Shown here: piece after piece, positions 5,534 through 8,035 of the stretch
How the letters are laid out: each line of letters begins with the position of its first letter
Position numbering within the stretch: the stretch's first letter is position 1
Source: an uncultured Maritalea sp.
GTDB lineage: Bacteria > Pseudomonadota > Alphaproteobacteria > Rhizobiales > Devosiaceae
Reading direction: 5' to 3'
Assembly: GCA_913055925.1 (NCBI GenBank)
Contig: CAJXLH010000116.1
Location: 1-8,035 of the forward strand
Length of the DNA stretch: 8,035 bases
Notes under the pieces: generated by a model
The model's input: the letters and a program-made list of their open reading frames with translations, nothing else
Database searches by the model: none
Told to the model about the DNA's origin: nothing
Translations under genes and position numbers: made by a program

Positions 5534-5548
5534 TTAAAAAAGGGTTAA
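5534..5548. promoter_or_regulatory. TTAA-N7-TTAA, possible CtrA binding site
   Basis: TTAA at 5534-5537 and at 5545-5548 are separated by exactly 7 bases, the consensus of the alphaproteobacterial cell-cycle regulator CtrA; read on the minus strand the first half is TTAACC. It overlaps the gloB stop codon and lies about 64-78 bases upstream of the predicted sigma-54 start. Such a motif arises by chance roughly once in ten windows this size, so it is only suggestive. Confidence 0.3.
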
Positions 5549-6309
5549 AATTTGTCCTTGGCTGCGCGGATTGCCGCGAAGGTTTCAAACGCTTCTTTTC
5601 CTTGGGTTTTCATCGTGTTGATCAAGCCAGGATCATCTGGCCGCAGGAAGGGGTTTGCCTGCTTTTCAATTTTTAGTGTGGTGGGCAGTGTTGGCATGTC
5701 TTTGGCGCGTTGTGCTTTTGCTTCCGCGACTCGTTCTTGCAGCGCTTGATTGTCAGGATCAATTGACAGTGCAAATTCGCCATTTGAAACCGTGTATTCG
5801 TGTCCGCAATAAAGTTGTGTTTCATCTGGCAAATCGCGCAAGCGCTTTAACCCTTCCCACATGACATTTGCGGGTCCATCAAACATGCGGCCGCACCCAA
5901 GTGAAAACAATGCATCGCCGGCATAAAGGGTCGGCTCACTTTTGAAGAAATATGTGATGTGTCCATAGGTGTGACCGGGCGCGGAAATGGTCTCAAATTC
6001 GCCTGCGCCAAATGTAAAAACATCGCCGTCCTCAAGCACCACATCTAAATGCGGGATGTCTTTTTCTTCCGCTTTTGGTCCATAAACTGTCAACTTATAT
6101 CGGTCGCGAAGCGCGGCCATGCCATCTGTGTGGTCCCAATGGTGATGGGTGATCAGCAACTTCGTCGGCGTTAGCTTGTGGGCGTCAAGATATTGAATGG
6201 CCTCGTCACCTGGCGGGGCATCTATAATGGCAACTTCGCCCGTTTCAGTGCATTCGACGATCAGAACAAAGTTTGAGTCCAGAACTGGAATTTGATGAGT
6301 TTTTAGCAT
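5545..6309 (-). CDS. gloB: hydroxyacylglutathione hydrolase (glyoxalase II)
   Basis: A 254-residue metallo-beta-lactamase-fold enzyme that hydrolyses S-D-lactoylglutathione to D-lactate and glutathione, the second step of methylglyoxal detoxification in the cytoplasm. The binuclear metal site is complete: THHHWDH (54-60; H55, H57, D59, H60), H113 in APGHTYGH, the bridging D132 in GDALFS, and H170 in CGHEYT. The C-terminal glutathione-binding region is present (NPFLR, 219-223). Length matches typical GloB. The ATG at 6309 gives the usual family N-terminus; its ribosome site is weak (GGT about 9 bases upstream). Upstream in-frame codons to 6369 look non-conserved. It is divergent from a methyltransferase gene, 106 bases away, a pairing I know from Rhizobiales. 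No clear terminator follows. Confidence 0.94.
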   Translation of the reverse strand: MLKTHQIPVLDSNFVLIVECTETGEVAIIDAPPGDEAIQYLDAHKLTPTKLLITHHHWDHTDGMAALRDRYKLTVYGPKAEEKDIPHLDVVLEDGDVFTFGAGEFETISAPGHTYGHITYFFKSEPTLYAGDALFSLGCGRMFDGPANVMWEGLKRLRDLPDETQLYCGHEYTVSNGEFALSIDPDNQALQERVAEAKAQRAKDMPTLPTTLKIEKQANPFLRPDDPGLINTMKTQGKEAFETFAAIRAAKDKF

Positions 6310-6415
6310 TTTGAGACCAATTGAAATTTCCGACGATGGTAGCTTCAGTTTGGCAGATAAATGTTGCAAAGCCCATCAGGGCGCGCAAAATGCTCTTCAA
6401 CAAAAGGTGAGAATA

Positions 6416-7168
6416 GTGTTTGTCGCAATTGATGAGTTGGTTCAGTTTTATCGCTCCCCCCTGGGGCGGATATCTCGACGTCTTGTGCAAGAAACCATGT
6501 CACGCCTTTATGATGGTGCGCCGGGCGAACGGGTGCTTGGACTTGGTTACGCCACGCCATATTTGAGGCGTGTTGCGCCGGATGCAGAGCGCACGCTGGC
6601 ACTTATGCCGGGACAACAGGGCGTTGAGGTTTGGCCCAAGGACAAGCCCAATTGCACCGCACTGGTGGACCCGCTGGAGTTGCCGCTGACCGACAGTTCT
6701 ATCGATATGGTAGTCGCGGCCCATCTGCTGGAATATGTGCGCGAACCAGAAGAGCTAATGCAAGAATTGTGGCGAGTTACCGCGCCCGGCGCGCATTTAC
6801 TCATCGTCGTGCCGAAACGCCGCGGGCTCTGGGCACAGCGCGATAATACGCCGTTTGGCCATGGCCATCCGTTTTCACGCAATCAATTGACCAAGCTTTT
6901 GGAAACGCATTCATTCAAACCAGAAGCATGGCGCGAGGCACTTTACTTGCCGCCAAGCAATATGGGTGCGGTGCTGAAATCCGCGCGATTGTTTGAGATC
7001 TTTGGTCGCATTGCGGGCCCCGCCTTTGCGGGGGTGATGATTGTTCGCGCGAAAAAGCAAATGTTCCCTGCAGTCACCCGTCGTCGCCGTGTGTCACAGC
7101 TTGTGGGCCTGCCCGAATTTGCGCCACGTCCCGCCTTGTCGAGCCATGGGTCCCAACCAAAGGCTTAG
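6416..7168 (+). CDS. class I SAM-dependent methyltransferase (Methyltransf_11 type)
   Basis: A 250-residue protein with a degenerate SAM motif I, RVLGLGYATPYL (39-50), a mid-domain TALVDPLELPLTDSSIDMVV (81-100) matching motif II and the Methyltransf_11 core, and ELWRVTAPGAHLLIVVP (117-133). Downstream, GLWAQRDNTPFGHGHPFSR (137-155) and PAFAGVMIVRAKKQ (202-215) are shared with proteins I recall beside gloB in Rhizobiales. Substrate is unknown. The N-terminal DELVQFYRSPLGR also fits those relatives. The start is taken as GTG 6416, with AAGGTGA about 5 bases upstream; GTG 6407 is an alternative adding 3 residues. The glycine loop GLGYATP departs from the usual GxGxG, so activity is not certain. 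hisC follows 105 bases later on the same strand. Confidence 0.82.
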   Translation: MFVAIDELVQFYRSPLGRISRRLVQETMSRLYDGAPGERVLGLGYATPYLRRVAPDAERTLALMPGQQGVEVWPKDKPNCTALVDPLELPLTDSSIDMVVAAHLLEYVREPEELMQELWRVTAPGAHLLIVVPKRRGLWAQRDNTPFGHGHPFSRNQLTKLLETHSFKPEAWREALYLPPSNMGAVLKSARLFEIFGRIAGPAFAGVMIVRAKKQMFPAVTRRRRVSQLVGLPEFAPRPALSSHGSQPKA

Positions 7169-7179
7169 CGAGAAAGTTA

Positions 7180-7195
7180 CAAAAGCGTACTTTTG
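7180..7195 (+). repeat. inverted repeat after the second methyltransferase
   Basis: CAAAAG (7180-7185) and CTTTTG (7190-7195) are perfect reverse complements around a CGTA loop, 12 bases after the methyltransferase stop. It is followed by CGGGC, not a U-run, so it is not a standard terminator. Confidence 0.35.
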
Positions 7196-7213
7196 CGGGC
7201 AGACAGTGCTTTA

Positions 7214-7231
7214 CGCGCTTGGCAAAGCGCG
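7214..7231 (+). repeat. 7-bp GC-rich hairpin in the hisC leader
   Basis: CGCGCTT (7214-7220) and AAGCGCG (7225-7231) pair perfectly around a GGCA tetraloop; CTT/AAG outside can extend the stem past a small internal loop. ATTAAGG follows, so no terminator U-run. The palindrome CAGCGCTG lies at 7241-7248. The hairpin sits about 43 bases before hisC and may affect its expression. Confidence 0.4.
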
Positions 7232-7273
7232 ATTAAGGTGCAGCGCTGAAAAGTCCAACAAAGAGTAACAAAA

Positions 7274-8035
7274 GTGACCAATCGCCCTGAAGTCAACGCG
7301 TCCATCATGGACATCGCTGCCTATGTTCCAGGCAAGTCAAAAGCCGCAGACGGTGTGGAGCCAATCAAGCTCTCCGCCAACGAATCGCCATTGGGTGCCA
7401 GCCCAAAGGCGATTGAGGCTTATCGACATCATGCGAGTGACTTGGCGATCTATCCAGAAGGCTCCGCTCGTGAACTGCGTGAAGCCATTGGTGAGGTCTA
7501 CGATTTAGACCCCGCGCGGATTGGCATTGGCTCTGGGTCAGACGAATTGTTGCACCTTATTGCGCAGCTATATTTGTCTGAAGGCGATGAAGCCGTGATG
7601 TCGCAATATGGTTTTCTGGTTTATCCGATTGTGACCAAAGGCGCAGGCGGCACGCCGGTTTTTGCGCCTGAGAAAGACCTTAAGGCTGATGTTGACGCCA
7701 TTTTGGCTGCCGTAACCGACAAAACCAAAATTGTTTACCTCGCGAACCCAAACAACCCCACAGGCAGCTATTTGACTGCCGATGAGTTGGATCAGCTGCA
7801 TGCGGGTTTGCCTAAAAATGTGCTCTTGGTGATTGATGGCGCATATTACGAATATGTGGATGCGCCTGATTATAAGCTTGGGATCGATTTGGTCGATGCG
7901 CATGAAAATGTTGTGGTCACGCGTACCTTCTCAAAAATTGGATTGGCGAATTTGCGTGTGGGCTGGCTCTATGGTCCGCAGCATTTCCTTGATGCTTTCC
8001 ACCGGTTGCGTGGGCCGTTCCACGTCAATGGCGCA
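7274..8035 (+). CDS. hisC: histidinol-phosphate aminotransferase, C-terminus cut by window edge
   Basis: 254 residues are visible of an expected 360 or so. It is a fold-type I PLP enzyme that converts imidazole acetol phosphate to histidinol phosphate using glutamate; in rhizobia such enzymes may also act on aromatic amino acids. Visible are IKLSANESPLG (31-41), IGIGSGSDELL (83-93), the Rhizobiales-like YGFLVYPI (112-119), ANPNNPTGSY (157-166, N161), VIDGAYYEYV (186-195, D188 and Y191 as PLP ring contacts) and TRTFSK (216-221) with cofactor lysine K221. After K221 the sequence reads IGLANLRVGW, one residue shorter than the usual family pattern. The start is GTG 7274, giving a normal N-terminus ending in MDIAAYVPGKS; its ribosome site AAGAG is weak. 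It probably shares a transcript with the upstream methyltransferase. Confidence 0.92.
   Translation, partial: MTNRPEVNASIMDIAAYVPGKSKAADGVEPIKLSANESPLGASPKAIEAYRHHASDLAIYPEGSARELREAIGEVYDLDPARIGIGSGSDELLHLIAQLYLSEGDEAVMSQYGFLVYPIVTKGAGGTPVFAPEKDLKADVDAILAAVTDKTKIVYLANPNNPTGSYLTADELDQLHAGLPKNVLLVIDGAYYEYVDAPDYKLGIDLVDAHENVVVTRTFSKIGLANLRVGWLYGPQHFLDAFHRLRGPFHVNGA

Noticed and set aside
5520..5546. T-run just after the gloB stop as an intrinsic terminator
   Set aside because: No GC-rich stem of useful length precedes the T-run; only a 4-bp AAGG/CCTT match is present.
6351..6368. TGGCAG...TTGCA upstream of the second methyltransferase, resembling a sigma-54 promoter
   Set aside because: There are 12 bases between GG and GC, two too many, and the -24 box is imperfect.
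5310..6369. Longer gloB (start at 6369) and plus-strand frames over gloB and the small gene
   Set aside because: The extra N-terminal residues of gloB have no family match or ribosome site, and the plus-strand frames are antisense to well-supported coding sequence.

Overview
This window looks like an ordinary core-genome stretch of an alphaproteobacterium, most likely of the Hyphomicrobiales (Rhizobiales) type. The evidence is the 60-residue L32 protein with the typical alphaproteobacterial sequence, the FumC, GloB and HisC sequences, the pairing of gloB with a divergent small methyltransferase that leads into hisC, and a conserved small basic protein of rhizobial type beside fumC. Base composition is moderate (about half GC by eye). 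No mobile element, CRISPR array, tRNA, rRNA or defence system is visible.

Layout. 1-1653 reads on the minus strand: farnesyl diphosphate synthase (ispA), then a class I methyltransferase 1 base behind it, then possibly the first codons of another gene at the left edge. 1654-1869 is the divergent control region between ispA and rpmF (ribosomal protein L32). rpmF ends in a strong intrinsic terminator that also contains the stop codon of a converging DUF2867 gene. That gene and a MAPEG membrane protein upstream of it both read on the minus strand and may be one transcript. After a 175-base divergent region, an unrecognised four-helix membrane protein and class II fumarase (fumC) read on the plus strand. 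fumC runs tail to tail, with overlapping stop codons, into a 90-residue minus-strand gene. Upstream of that gene lie a gloB gene (minus) and, divergent from it, a second methyltransferase followed by hisC, which runs off the right edge.

How the genes work together. Most are independent housekeeping functions: isoprenoid chain building, ribosome assembly, the TCA cycle, methylglyoxal detoxification and histidine synthesis. I found no new multi-gene system. The unexplained signals are regulatory. A 58-base near-continuous hairpin ends at the DUF2867 start codon and would bury its ribosome binding site. A sequence matching the full sigma-54 consensus lies upstream of the uncharacterised 90-residue gene, with a TTAA-N7-TTAA (CtrA-type) site further upstream. 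Several perfect inverted repeats lie in the divergent and leader regions around the MAPEG, membrane-protein and fumC genes and between the second methyltransferase and hisC. HisC itself appears to lack one residue just after its cofactor lysine.
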